DNA of 36,961 nt, taken from contig JAILHI010000100.1 of the NCBI GenBank assembly GCA_024695865.1, positions 1-36,961 of the forward strand. Reading direction: 5' to 3'. Origin of the DNA: Candidatus Gastranaerophilales bacterium (lineage in GTDB: Bacteria > Cyanobacteriota > Vampirovibrionia > Gastranaerophilales > Gastranaerophilaceae). The notes below the pieces were generated by a model. That model did not search any database. It was not told the origin of the DNA and saw only the letters and a program-made list of their open reading frames with translations. Made by a program: the position numbers and the translations under genes. Positions 23,768-32,488 of this stretch are shown piece by piece (position 1 is the stretch's first letter; each line of letters starts with the position of its first letter).

Positions 23768-24850
23768 TTACTTTTTATCTGCTAATTTTCTTAATTCTTC
23801 GTACAGTTTTTTCTCTTGTTCACTCAAATTTTCCGCAACCTTAATTTTAATCGTAACAATCTGGTCGCCTTTGGTTTTTGTCGTTTCATCAAACAGACCT
23901 TCCTGAGCAAGTCTGAATTTTTGACCTGACGATGTTCCCTGAGGAATTTTTAACTTTGCGGTTCCGCTCAGTGTTTTTATATCCTTTTCGCACCCGAGAG
24001 CAGCCTCATAAGGTGTTATTTCGGTTTCACAGCAAACGTTGTTTCCTTCAAATCGAAAGAAAGAATCGTCCGTTATCTTCACTATTAAATATAAATGCCC
24101 ATTTTTACCGCCTTTTAAACCTTTTGTTCCCTCGTTTTTTAAACGTATTTTTTTATTATTTTCGGTATGGGGCGGAATTTTCACGTTCAGTTTCTTGTGC
24201 AGAGATACTTCTCCCGTACCCTTACAATATTTGCAATGACCGCCGTTTACAAATTTTTTGCCCTGACAGACGGGACAAATTTCCGTATGTAAAACGTTAA
24301 TTTTTCTGTTTGTTCCGTTGATTGCCTCTTTGAAAGAAATTTCTATCGGCATTGTTATATCTTCGCCGTCTTTTTTTTCGGTTTCGTCGTAATCCGATTT
24401 TGCAGAGTTTTTATTTTGGGAAAACAAATCACCGACAATGTCTTTCAGGGTTTCATTAAAGGTTTTTTCTTTTTTTTCCGTGGCGGCGCTGTTGTTGTCT
24501 TTTGCGGTTTTTGTCTGCTCCTCCGAAACATCGCTTTGAGTTTTTTTATACTCGTTTTCATAGTGATAATTTTGTTTTTGTTCGGCTTTTGAAGATTTTT
24601 TGTTTTTTTGAAAGTTTTGTTTTTTTAATAAGTCATAACCCTTTACAAAATCGTAGTTACGGCGCTCGTTTTCATCAATTAAAACTTCATAGGCCTCTTT
24701 TATTTCCATAAAGATTTTTTCGCCGTTTTTGTTGACATCGGGGTGATATTTGACCGTCGCAAGACGGAAAGCCTTTTTGATTTCCTCGGGTTTTGCATCA
24801 ACGGGAACGCCTAAAATTTTATAGTAATCCTTTGAAGTGTAATTTTTCAA
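23768..24850 (-). CDS. DnaJ-like chaperone with a half-size zinc region
   Basis: A 360-residue J-domain protein. It has [21 protein letters not shown] with the HPD motif at 36-38, a long Lys/Glu/Ser-rich linker (about 80-165) in place of a Gly/Phe region, and a substrate-binding part with [15 protein letters not shown]. The zinc region has only two CXXC units (CPVCQGKK and CKYCKGTG) rather than the four of DnaJ, so one zinc site at most. A CTDII domain follows (about 265-345). It is intermediate between DnaJ and CbpA types. The start is TTG at 24850, with AGGAG eight bases upstream; an ATG between them is out of frame. It should stimulate a DnaK partner, not seen here. Confidence 0.88.
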   Translation of the reverse strand: MKNYTSKDYYKILGVPVDAKPEEIKKAFRLATVKYHPDVNKNGEKIFMEIKEAYEVLIDENERRNYDFVKGYDLLKKQNFQKNKKSSKAEQKQNYHYENEYKKTQSDVSEEQTKTAKDNNSAATEKKEKTFNETLKDIVGDLFSQNKNSAKSDYDETEKKDGEDITMPIEISFKEAINGTNRKINVLHTEICPVCQGKKFVNGGHCKYCKGTGEVSLHKKLNVKIPPHTENNKKIRLKNEGTKGLKGGKNGHLYLIVKITDDSFFRFEGNNVCCETEITPYEAALGCEKDIKTLSGTAKLKIPQGTSSGQKFRLAQEGLFDETTKTKGDQIVTIKIKVAENLSEQEKKLYEELRKLADKK

Positions 24851-24925
24851 AATCCATTCTCCTGAATTTATTTTAAGGATTATTTTAAAAATATCAATCT
24901 GTTAAGCATATAAAAATGCGGCTAT

Positions 24926-24952
24926 TTAAAATTTTAACAAAGTTAAAATCGA
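24926..24952. repeat. AT-rich hairpin between the ankyrin and dnaJ-like genes
   Basis: ATTTTAAC and GTTAAAAT pair around AAA. It lies in the 180-base spacer between two minus-strand genes, which otherwise shows only a small TGCCG/CGGCA hairpin near 24990-25010. It may end or attenuate transcription, but the stem has very low GC. Confidence 0.35.
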
Positions 24953-25030
24953 CAACTATCCGCAACAAAAGGAGAGCCGAAAGACACGGACTAAATTGCC
25001 GTGCCGGCAAATTTTTATGCCTGCCGAAAA

Positions 25031-25831
25031 CTACTTCTTTGTATATCTTTCCAATAAGGAAACATAAACTTCTTTATCGTTATCCTTTGCCGTATCAATA
25101 GGGGAATCACCCTGATTGTCTTCAAGGTCAACGTTAGCACCCGCATTCAAAAGCGAATAAAGTACAACAATATTATCCTGCGTTACGGCTTTGTGAAGCG
25201 GTGTCTGCCCGTTACTGTCCTGAATATTAACATCGGCACCCGACTGGATTAAATAAGAAACAATATTGTCCAATCCCGAAGCGGCAGCATAATGCAAAAG
25301 AGAAATGCCGTCATACAAATCCGTTCTGAAATTTACGCCCATGCCCGAACGGACAAATTTGTCCAAAACCTGAACATTATCACCTTTTATTGCACAATAA
25401 ATAGGTGTCAGACCGTCCGAAAAATTACGGACAACAAGATTTGCATCACCCTGCAAAAGAACGTTAACCATTGCAAGATTACCGCTTGCAGCGGCAATAC
25501 AAAGGGGAGAACGGCCCGAATCATCATTATCGTTTATGTTAAAGCCCGAACGGACAAACAGTTTGACCGTCCGCAAATCATCATTTCTGATTGCCCTTGT
25601 CAGACCCGTTGTACTGTACGACTTGCCTGACATAAGAATTTCTGTTTTATAAAAATCTCGTCTTAAAACATCTAAAGGCCCGAACGACAAATCGGGGTTA
25701 TAAAAAAGAATAGGAATAGATGTAAATATTGCAATTATAATAATCGTCTTTATTACAATACCAAAATTTGATTTATTTTCTTCTTTTTGTTCTTTCTTCT
25801 TCTTACTCATTTTTTTACTCGCAACAGCCAT
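25031..25831 (-). CDS. Membrane-anchored ankyrin-repeat protein
   Basis: A 266-residue protein. A Lys-rich cytoplasmic N-terminus precedes one membrane helix (about 26-43, IVIKTIIIIAIFTSIPILF), then about five ankyrin repeats (about 85-255; SPLCIAAASGN, TPIYCAIKGDN, SLLHYAAASGL, TPLHKAVTQDN, SPIDTAKDND). The topology puts the repeats outside the cytoplasm. The start at 25831 is chosen for AAAAGGGA upstream; the longer frame to 25873 runs into the transporter gene. The transporter gene ends 11 bases before, so the two may share a transcript. Binding partner unknown; compare the secreted ankyrin protein at 2076-3959. Confidence 0.82.
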   Translation of the reverse strand: MAVASKKMSKKKKEQKEENKSNFGIVIKTIIIIAIFTSIPILFYNPDLSFGPLDVLRRDFYKTEILMSGKSYSTTGLTRAIRNDDLRTVKLFVRSGFNINDNDDSGRSPLCIAAASGNLAMVNVLLQGDANLVVRNFSDGLTPIYCAIKGDNVQVLDKFVRSGMGVNFRTDLYDGISLLHYAAASGLDNIVSYLIQSGADVNIQDSNGQTPLHKAVTQDNIVVLYSLLNAGANVDLEDNQGDSPIDTAKDNDKEVYVSLLERYTKK

Positions 25832-25842
25832 AAAAATCCCTT

Positions 25843-27132
25843 TTAGAAGCTTACCACAATACCTGCTATACAAGCGGATACATAGGAAGTGAGCGTACCA
25901 CAGATAAGAGCCTTAACACCCAATCTTGCAAGATTTTTTCTCTGGCTGGGAGCAAGTTCTCCAATACCGCCTATCTGTATTGCAACTGTTGAAAGGTTAG
26001 CAAAGCCTGCCAAAGCAAAGGTTGCAATTGCAATACTTTTCGGGGTTAAGGTAGACATTTCCATCATTACCTTCATATCCAAATATGAAACCGTTTCGTT
26101 AATAATAAACTTTTGACCGATTAAAGTTCCGACCTGTTCAATGTTACCCCAGGTCGTACCCATTACTGCCGCAAAAACGGCAAAGATTTTTCCGACAATC
26201 ATTTCAATTGTCAAATGTGTTAAATCAATACCGATACAAGACCAATCCCAAGCAAAAGAGTTTGCGAGGAACAGCCCCAAAGCGCCTAAAATGTAGTTGC
26301 AGAATGAAATCAAAGCAACAAGCGCAAGAAGCATAGCGATAACGTTTAAAGAAACCTTCATACCGTCAGAGGCACCTTTTGAAATTGCGGCGAGGACATT
26401 CGCATCGGTTTTTCTTCTGCTGATTTTAAAATTATCTTTTGTCTGGGGAATATCCGTTTCGGGATACATAATTTTTGAAATTACAAAAGCACCCGGAGCA
26501 GCCATAACGGAAGCCGCAAGCAGATATTCTACGGGAATACCGAAACCTGCGTACATAGCAAGAGCGCCGCCCGAAAGACAAGCAGTTGAACCCGACATTG
26601 AGGACAACATTTCGGAACGTGTCAAATTCGGCAGATAGGGCTTAATCATAGATTGAGCCGCAACGTTTCCTACAAAGGGGCTTGCGCAGTTTGAAAGTGC
26701 TTCCGCACCGCTGACGTCCATCAGTTTATTCATTATTTTTCCCAAAAACAGAATAACTCTCTGCATTATGCCGTAGTAATAAAGAATATTTACCAGCGAC
26801 ATTATGAAAATCATTGTTGCAATAAGCATGATTGCATAAATAAAGGAATGTGACGGGAAAAGTTCCTTAACTGTCTGAGGGCAGCCGCACAACCAGCCAA
26901 ATACAAAGGTTGCACCCTCCATTGAAGAATCAAGTATCTGATTTATCAAATTTGCCAAAAATCCGAAAATCTTAACACCGAGAGGAACCTTCAAAATAAA
27001 AACGGCGAGAAGTATCTGCAATAATAAACCTACACCGACAGTTTTTAAATTGATATGTTTTTTATTGTTTGACATTGCAAAAGCAATTGCCAAAAACAAT
27101 ACAATACCTATAATACCCGTAAAAATTTCCAT
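25843..27132 (-). CDS. Concentrative nucleoside transporter (NupC/CNT family)
   Basis: A 429-residue membrane protein with the CNT layout of about eight to ten helices and re-entrant loops. It has VFGWLCG near the N-terminal third, ILYYYGIMQRVI, the GAEALSNCASPFVGNVAAQSM loop (the nucleoside-binding 'G.E....AN.F.GQ.EAP' region), SGSTACLSGGALAMYAGFGIP, MAAPGAFVISKIMYPETD and SYLDMKVMMEMSTLTPKSIAIATFALAGFANL near the end. It takes up nucleosides with Na+ or H+. ACAGGAG precedes the ATG at 27132. It may supply substrates for salvage enzymes, but none is adjacent. Confidence 0.93.
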   Translation of the reverse strand: MEIFTGIIGIVLFLAIAFAMSNNKKHINLKTVGVGLLLQILLAVFILKVPLGVKIFGFLANLINQILDSSMEGATFVFGWLCGCPQTVKELFPSHSFIYAIMLIATMIFIMSLVNILYYYGIMQRVILFLGKIMNKLMDVSGAEALSNCASPFVGNVAAQSMIKPYLPNLTRSEMLSSMSGSTACLSGGALAMYAGFGIPVEYLLAASVMAAPGAFVISKIMYPETDIPQTKDNFKISRRKTDANVLAAISKGASDGMKVSLNVIAMLLALVALISFCNYILGALGLFLANSFAWDWSCIGIDLTHLTIEMIVGKIFAVFAAVMGTTWGNIEQVGTLIGQKFIINETVSYLDMKVMMEMSTLTPKSIAIATFALAGFANLSTVAIQIGGIGELAPSQRKNLARLGVKALICGTLTSYVSACIAGIVVSF

Positions 27133-27246
27133 ATAGCTCCTGTCACACAATCATCTCTTTTTTAATATAATACAACCATTTCTTTAAAAATTCATTAAAA
27201 TATTACAAAAACTATACAAATAATTTTTAAAGGAAAGTTTTTTATG

Positions 27247-27252
27247 TATAAT
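27247..27252 (+). promoter_or_regulatory. Putative -10 box placing the transcript start at the ATG of the hydrolase gene
   Basis: TATAAT ends seven bases before the ATG at 27260, and no ribosome site lies between. AAAGGAAAG at 27229-27238 is too far upstream to serve. A leaderless mRNA is the natural reading. Confidence 0.5.
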
Positions 27253-27259
27253 TAGTGGC

Positions 27260-28411
27260 ATGTTAAGATTTTTAATAAGTTTAATATTAATATTTACGCT
27301 GAATACCGCCGTTTTTGCCGAAGAAGAAGAAACGACAAAGGTTAATTTTTTGTACATAAACGGTGCAAACAATAACACGCCCAATATGGAAAAATGGTTC
27401 TATGACGGAATCTTCAAGGCTCACCCGAAAATGAAAAAGGCGATGGATAATTCTCCGTTTGTAAGAGAAAAATTTTTAAAGAACGGCAAACGTGAAATAA
27501 AAGACGTTCCAATGACATTTTTCTGGGGTGATAAAACTCTTGAAGATTTACAAACCGTAACGGACGAATTAAACGTAACGTCTTTATTCAGTCCTTTTTT
27601 GGCACAAATTGTAAGAAGTTTTTTTGCCCATTGTATGCACGATGCAATATGGGTTCAGAAAGACCACAACATGCAGTTAATCGTACGGGAACTGCATAAC
27701 GAAATCAAAAAAATTCACGAAAACGGCGAACAGGTGGTTCTGTTCGGTTACAGCGCAGGCAGTTTTGTCACTTACGGATACCTGTTTTATAAACTTCCGG
27801 TATTAAGCCATGACCAATTAGCAAATAAACTCGGTTTGTCCGCCGACGAACATAAAATCATTACAACAAAGAAGATAAAACCAACCTGCATTGATGCTTT
27901 AACCACATCAGGTCTTGCTATTTATACAACAAGCGGAGAACTTATTTCAAACCCTAGTTTTGAAGATTTTAAAAAGGCATATTCCGAAATTGATAAATAT
28001 ACAGACGATGCCTGTATTCCAGAAAACACCGTGCTCGGCTCGGTTAATTACGCCAGCCCGCTTGTACTTTTCTATTCCGATTTGCGTGACCCTATGCTCG
28101 AAATAAACAGTTTCAACAAAGACTTTTTCATTTATATGAAAAATAACGATATGTTCTGGCTTACGGTTAACTTTGCTGACGACCCTCTCGGATATCCCGT
28201 TGTTACAAATCTTAATTCCGAAGAAATCGAAAAACGTCATAACATACAGTTCAATAAAAACGGACGGGGTTTTTATTATGACAAATCAAATGTTAAAAGC
28301 CCCGCAACATTTTTGGGCGCACATACTTCCTACTGGAATTGTGCAAAGAAATTTTCAAAAGCCGTTGCAGATGCTTATCAGGAAGGTTACCGCTGTTTTT
28401 ATAACGATTAA
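27260..28411 (+). CDS. Secreted alpha/beta-hydrolase-like protein
   Basis: A 383-residue protein with a signal peptide (MLRFLISLILIFTLNTAVFA, then EEEET). The mature part starts KVNFLYINGANNN, resembling the first strand and oxyanion loop of an alpha/beta hydrolase. FGYSAGSF gives a GXSXG nucleophile elbow with Ser at residue 165, and a late ADDPLGYPVV (possible acid) and LGAHTSYW (His about 355) could complete a triad. It is probably an extracytoplasmic lipase or esterase-like enzyme; the substrate is unknown. There are several Cys residues (about 124, 211, 251, 364, 380) that could form disulfides after export. Its end overlaps the convergent gene by four bases. Confidence 0.7.
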   Translation: MLRFLISLILIFTLNTAVFAEEEETTKVNFLYINGANNNTPNMEKWFYDGIFKAHPKMKKAMDNSPFVREKFLKNGKREIKDVPMTFFWGDKTLEDLQTVTDELNVTSLFSPFLAQIVRSFFAHCMHDAIWVQKDHNMQLIVRELHNEIKKIHENGEQVVLFGYSAGSFVTYGYLFYKLPVLSHDQLANKLGLSADEHKIITTKKIKPTCIDALTTSGLAIYTTSGELISNPSFEDFKKAYSEIDKYTDDACIPENTVLGSVNYASPLVLFYSDLRDPMLEINSFNKDFFIYMKNNDMFWLTVNFADDPLGYPVVTNLNSEEIEKRHNIQFNKNGRGFYYDKSNVKSPATFLGAHTSYWNCAKKFSKAVADAYQEGYRCFYND

Positions 28412-29424
28412 ACCATTCTTTCCCTGCGGTTTTCAACAAGAGAAACGTTTTTATCGGTTTCGATAATTATTCTCACAACCGTTTGCGCCATTAAAATCAA
28501 AAACGGATTAATATGTTTGCCCGTATTAACGGAAACCTGAGTTTGCGCCGTTTCGGGTTTTACGGTTTTTTCAAGATTTTCTTTCTTTTCAAAGGACATT
28601 TCCGTCTGAACATTATATTCTCTTGCTTCCGCCTTTATTCTTTCCATAACCTTGTCTTTCGGGAATTTTTCACCCGCAAAAATATCAAAATTTATAACCA
28701 TATCGGCTTTGTAGATTAAAACTCTCACGTTGCCGTAATTGACGGTGGAAATCAAAATGCTTATGCTGTCCTCGGGAACTTTGCCGTCCTCGCCGTTTTC
28801 ACCCTTTGCGCCGATTTCGACAGAAAAATTCTGCTCGCCCAAAGGCAGCCACGGCAGATACAAAAGCATCATATTCTTTAAAAGTTGCGCCTGCGATGTT
28901 TCGGTATTCGGGGTACAGGCATTTAATATCGCTATTAATTCGCTGATTTGGGAACTTCTTGCAACAACACCCGATTGGGAAAAATCAGCCGTCATTCTGA
29001 ACATCTTGCTTAATGCCTCTTTGCCGTTTTCCTGCATAAACTGCATTAATTTGCTCAAATCCATCTGAGAATTCATCAAAAGATTTGCAAGATTAGGTTT
29101 TGAAGTCATCTGCTGCAAAAGAGCCTGAGTGTTTTTATCGGCAATATTTGTCAAAAAGGCTTCCATATCCTTTTGCATATTTAAAAGTTCTTTTAAAACG
29201 TTCGCAAGTTCAACATCTCTCATCTGCGCAGACTGCATATTTGCAAAGAACTGATACATACTCTTTGCGGATTGTGTTATAAATTCGCTCGTGTTTTTTA
29301 TTGCCGTCTGCTGTGCCGTATTAATAATGTTTGCCGCCATATCGGCTTTGTTTGTCTGCACATGCGTGTTGACAAACCTGTTGGATTGTATGTTTCTCGG
29401 TATGAAATTAATTCCGTCACTCAT
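28408..29424 (-). CDS. Uncharacterised helical protein, possible FliK-like C-terminal domain
   Basis: A 338-residue protein without signal or membrane segments. The N-terminal 190 residues are Gln/Asn/Met-rich and helical. After LLKNMMLLYLPWLPLG comes an Ile/Val-rich beta region (SILISTVNYGNVRVLIYKA, VINFDIFAGEKFPKDKVMERI) that resembles the C-terminal domain of flagellar hook-length proteins, then a Lys/Glu-rich linker and a hydrophobic patch near the C-terminus. The FliK resemblance is by eye and no flagellar genes are present, so function should be treated as unknown. ATTATA (29436-29441, minus-strand TATAAT) lies 11 bases before the ATG, with no ribosome site. Confidence 0.55.
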   Translation of the reverse strand: MSDGINFIPRNIQSNRFVNTHVQTNKADMAANIINTAQQTAIKNTSEFITQSAKSMYQFFANMQSAQMRDVELANVLKELLNMQKDMEAFLTNIADKNTQALLQQMTSKPNLANLLMNSQMDLSKLMQFMQENGKEALSKMFRMTADFSQSGVVARSSQISELIAILNACTPNTETSQAQLLKNMMLLYLPWLPLGEQNFSVEIGAKGENGEDGKVPEDSISILISTVNYGNVRVLIYKADMVINFDIFAGEKFPKDKVMERIKAEAREYNVQTEMSFEKKENLEKTVKPETAQTQVSVNTGKHINPFLILMAQTVVRIIIETDKNVSLVENRRERMV

Positions 29425-29516
29425 AATTTGCTTTAATTATAATGATATTTTATCCTTTTTCAAAATTCGGCGGAAAAAATCCTCTCTTTTTACTATTGAA
29501 AAAACCTTAACAATTC

Positions 29517-29544
29517 TTTACAATTAAAACTGAAAAATTATAGA
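29517..29544 (+). promoter_or_regulatory. Putative promoter for the 113-aa charged protein
   Basis: TTTACA (29517-29522) and TATAGA (29539-29544) are separated by 16 bases; TAGAAT at 29541 is an alternative -10. The ribosome site AGCAGGA follows before the ATG at 29596. Confidence 0.5.
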
Positions 29545-29595
29545 ATGATGTAAAAATTGCCGATAAAACCAAAGCAAGGGCGAAAGCAGGAAAAA

Positions 29596-29937
29596 ATGTC
29601 GTTTAATTTCCACGTACAACCTCAACCGTTAATCAAGGGTGCGCAGCAAATGCAAAACAACGGCGGCGGCACCAATACCGGCTATATGCAGCAGGGAAAG
29701 AAGAAGAAAGACGAAGAACAAACCGACGAAATTAACACAAACTATCTGGAACAGGATGAACCCGATATTTTGCAGATAGATTTCAATGAGCCAATCGGCG
29801 AAGAAAAAGAAGAAGAAAAAGAAGAAAATAAAAAAGAAAAGAAAGGCTGGCTCAACAATATTGTTGACGCTCTGTCTGAAAAGCCCGAGCCTCCGAAAAA
29901 AAACAATTCAAATCCCTTTGATAATTCGGGAATTTAA
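29596..29937 (+). CDS. Small disordered charged protein of unknown function
   Basis: A 113-residue hydrophilic protein starting MSFNFHVQPQPLIKGAQQMQ, with AGCAGGA about six bases before the ATG; 13 more codons are open upstream but lack support. It has a Gly/Asn-rich stretch, runs of Lys and Glu (KKKKDEE, EEKEEEKEENKKEKK), and a short amphipathic segment GWLNNIVDAL. No domain is recognisable; it is probably intrinsically disordered. It is divergent from the possible FliK-like gene and could be functionally paired with it. Its last four bases overlap the end of the convergent leuA. Confidence 0.6.
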   Translation: MSFNFHVQPQPLIKGAQQMQNNGGGTNTGYMQQGKKKKDEEQTDEINTNYLEQDEPDILQIDFNEPIGEEKEEEKEENKKEKKGWLNNIVDALSEKPEPPKKNNSNPFDNSGI

Positions 29938-31454
29938 GAAATTTTTTCTATAATGTTTAAAGCGTTAAAGATAGCCTTAACGTTTGCTATTGCAGTGCTT
30001 TCGTCGAGTCCTCTTGCAATAATGACTTTGCCGTTCGGTGCTTCCATTTTTATTACCGTCATTGCGCTTGCACCCGAACCCATTGTATCGTCGTCCATTG
30101 CCTTTTGTTCGTAGTGGATTAATTTCTGTTCAAAGCCTGCCGATTTTAACGCATTTAAGCACGCATCGATGGGGCCGTTGCCTTTGCCTTCGATATGGAA
30201 CGTTTCATTTTTAAAGGTAAAATGCAGAACGTAATCGTTTTCTTTGATTTTTTCAAGGTCAAGTATGTGGAACGAGCCTTTGACATCAAATACCTGCTGA
30301 AAATAGATATCCAGAAGTTCTTTGTTTGAAAGTTCGCCCTCTTTTTCTGCGGCTTCTTTTATGAACGGGGTTATTCTGCCCGCTTCCTGCAAGGTAATCG
30401 GATATCCCGCACGGCTGATTATCTCATAGACGGCAGTTTTGCCTGACTGACTTGTAACACCGAGTTTTTCATCGTCTTTACGTCCGATTAAAGACGGGTG
30501 AATTGCTCTGTAAGCGCCCTTTTGCATATCTTTTGTTTTAACGGCACCGTCCTGATGAATACCGCTTCTGTGGGCAAGCGCTTCGGGGCCTACGAGGGGC
30601 GCCTTGTCGTAGATTGCAACCTTTGCCATATCCGATATAATTAAGGCTGTTTCATAAATTTTTGAAAAATCTATCGGAACATCGACTCCCGAGTTATGCA
30701 AAGCAACCGCAACTTCGTAGAAATTTGTATTTCCTGCTCTTTCTCCAAGACCGTTAAGAGCGGTTTCAAGTTGAACGGCGCCTGCAAAAAAACTTTCTAC
30801 CGTTGCAGCCGTTGCCATTCCCAAATCGTTGTGGCAGTGTACGGAGATGTTAATATCTTTCGGTAATGCGTTATAAACTTTTTCTACCATTTCGACAAAA
30901 GTTCTGACTCTTGTTCTTTCAACGGTATTGGGCAAGTTTATTGTTGTTGCGCCCGCTTTTACGACTTTTTGAAAACTGTCTATTACAAAATCAAGATTTT
31001 CCATACAATCGCCAAAGTGTTCTGCGGAAAATTCTATATCTGCATTTTTTCCGAGTTTTGATTTTGCGAAGGTTACGGCTTCAATGGCTGTTTTCTGAAC
31101 TTCTTCGGGTGATTTGTTCAAAACGTATTTCATATTAAACGGACTCATTGCAATAAAGGTGTGCAATCTGGGCTTTTTTGCAGGCTGAATTGCTTCAACC
31201 GCTCTTAAAATATCATGTTCAACAGTTCTTGCAAGTCCGCTTATCGTAACGTTGTCGGGTGAAATTTCAGCAAGTCTTTTTACCGCCTCAAAGTCCATTT
31301 CCGAAGAAGCGGGAAAGCCTACTTCAATCGCAGGTATTCCGAGTTCTGTAAGCAAACGAAAAACCTCTACTTTTTCTTTTATATTCCATGGCTTTTTTAA
31401 AGATTGATTACCGTCACGAAGCGTAATATCATAAAAAAACGGTTGTCTTGACAT
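29934..31454 (-). CDS. leuA: 2-isopropylmalate synthase
   Basis: A 506-residue HMGL-like enzyme that condenses acetyl-CoA with 2-ketoisovalerate in leucine synthesis. FFYDITLRDGNQSLKKPW carries the metal-binding Arg-Asp. HCHNDLGMATA and NGLGERAGNTN match the catalytic barrel, and the C-terminal LeuA dimer/regulatory domain (about 375-500, GKGNGPIDACLNAL, MGSGASAMTVIKM) is present. The TLRDGNQ start resembles the long type II enzymes, while HCHNDLG resembles type I, so it is a divergent form; citramalate synthase is the main alternative. AAGGGTG precedes the ATG at 31454. ilvB at 35233 belongs to the same branched-chain pathway. Confidence 0.87.
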   Translation of the reverse strand: MSRQPFFYDITLRDGNQSLKKPWNIKEKVEVFRLLTELGIPAIEVGFPASSEMDFEAVKRLAEISPDNVTISGLARTVEHDILRAVEAIQPAKKPRLHTFIAMSPFNMKYVLNKSPEEVQKTAIEAVTFAKSKLGKNADIEFSAEHFGDCMENLDFVIDSFQKVVKAGATTINLPNTVERTRVRTFVEMVEKVYNALPKDINISVHCHNDLGMATAATVESFFAGAVQLETALNGLGERAGNTNFYEVAVALHNSGVDVPIDFSKIYETALIISDMAKVAIYDKAPLVGPEALAHRSGIHQDGAVKTKDMQKGAYRAIHPSLIGRKDDEKLGVTSQSGKTAVYEIISRAGYPITLQEAGRITPFIKEAAEKEGELSNKELLDIYFQQVFDVKGSFHILDLEKIKENDYVLHFTFKNETFHIEGKGNGPIDACLNALKSAGFEQKLIHYEQKAMDDDTMGSGASAMTVIKMEAPNGKVIIARGLDESTAIANVKAIFNALNIIEKIS

Positions 31455-31527
31455 ACTTTCACCCTTATTTGAGATAATTCCTGTTTTATTATACAATGGA
31501 CATAAGGAAAATCAAAACGAACCTGTT

Positions 31528-32487
31528 ATGAAAAATTCTTTAAAAACCGATATTTCTTTTGTAGTGCTCTCAATTTGTACGTTCAAACGTCCGAAGATTT
31601 TTTCGCAATGCCTCGAAACAGTTGCAAAACTAAATCTTCCGCAAAACGTAAAAGTTGAACTGCTTATTATAGATAACGACAGTGCGGGTTCCGCAAAAGA
31701 AACCGTCGAAAATTTTAAAGAGCAGATTAAAATTCCCGTAAATTATTTTGTTGAGGAAAAAAGAGGACTTTCAAACGCAAGAAACCGTCTTATTACGGAA
31801 GCGGTCAATCTTGGGGCAAGCCATATTGCGATGTTTGATGACGATATTCTTCTGCCTGAAAACTGGCTTGTTAATTATGTTAATTACTATAACGAAAACG
31901 ATAATGCGGTAATTATTACGGCGGCTTCTTATGCGGCCTTTACCGAAAAACCGCCGAAATATATCGAAAAAAATGACCTTTTCAAATGTTCGACCACTAA
32001 AAAAACAGGTTCTGTCAGAAAAGATGCGGCTTCGGGAAACGTATTTTTCCCCGTTTCCGTGATTACCGATTTGGGTTTAAGTTTTAAAAGCGACTATGTT
32101 TTTATGGGCGGCGAGGACGGAAAATTCTTTGAAGAAGCATCTTCAAAGGGTGCAGCAATTGTATGGTGCAACGATTGTTTCAACAGAGAGTTAAACGGAA
32201 CAGACAAAATTAATATCGGCTGGATAGTAAAAAGAAGTCATTACAACGGTTATTCCGCCGCACAAAACGCAATAAAGAGAAAACAAAAATTTTCAGACAG
32301 AATAATTTATACAGTTAGGCAAATTTTGTCTTTTATAGTAAACTGTCTTATATTACCTTTCTCAATAATTTTAGGCTTTACGGCTTTTGTGAATATGCTC
32401 GGCTTTGTTGCAAAATCGCTTGGCAGAGTACAGGGAGCCGTAAAAAAAGTCCCTTTGAATTATTACGAAACAACCTACGGAGATTAA
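31528..32487 (+). CDS. Family 2 glycosyltransferase with membrane tail
   Basis: A 319-residue GT-A-type glycosyltransferase. It starts FVVLSICTFKRPKIF, then LLIIDNDSAGSA, RGLSNARNRLI and FDDDILLPENW (the DXD metal motif, residues 104-106). A hydrophobic segment lies near the C-terminus (about 265-300), which would hold it at the membrane. The donor and acceptor sugars are unknown. The next gene, a radical SAM protein, starts two bases after its stop, so the two are almost certainly co-transcribed. AAGGAAAA lies rather far upstream of the ATG. Confidence 0.85.
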   Translation: MKNSLKTDISFVVLSICTFKRPKIFSQCLETVAKLNLPQNVKVELLIIDNDSAGSAKETVENFKEQIKIPVNYFVEEKRGLSNARNRLITEAVNLGASHIAMFDDDILLPENWLVNYVNYYNENDNAVIITAASYAAFTEKPPKYIEKNDLFKCSTTKKTGSVRKDAASGNVFFPVSVITDLGLSFKSDYVFMGGEDGKFFEEASSKGAAIVWCNDCFNRELNGTDKINIGWIVKRSHYNGYSAAQNAIKRKQKFSDRIIYTVRQILSFIVNCLILPFSIILGFTAFVNMLGFVAKSLGRVQGAVKKVPLNYYETTYGD

Positions 32488-32488
32488 A

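Noticed and set aside
24916-25101. 61-residue basic plus-strand frame (MRLFKILTKLKSTTIRNKRR...)
   Set aside because: No ribosome site, overlaps the end of the ankyrin gene and contains an AT hairpin; composition reflects the repeats.
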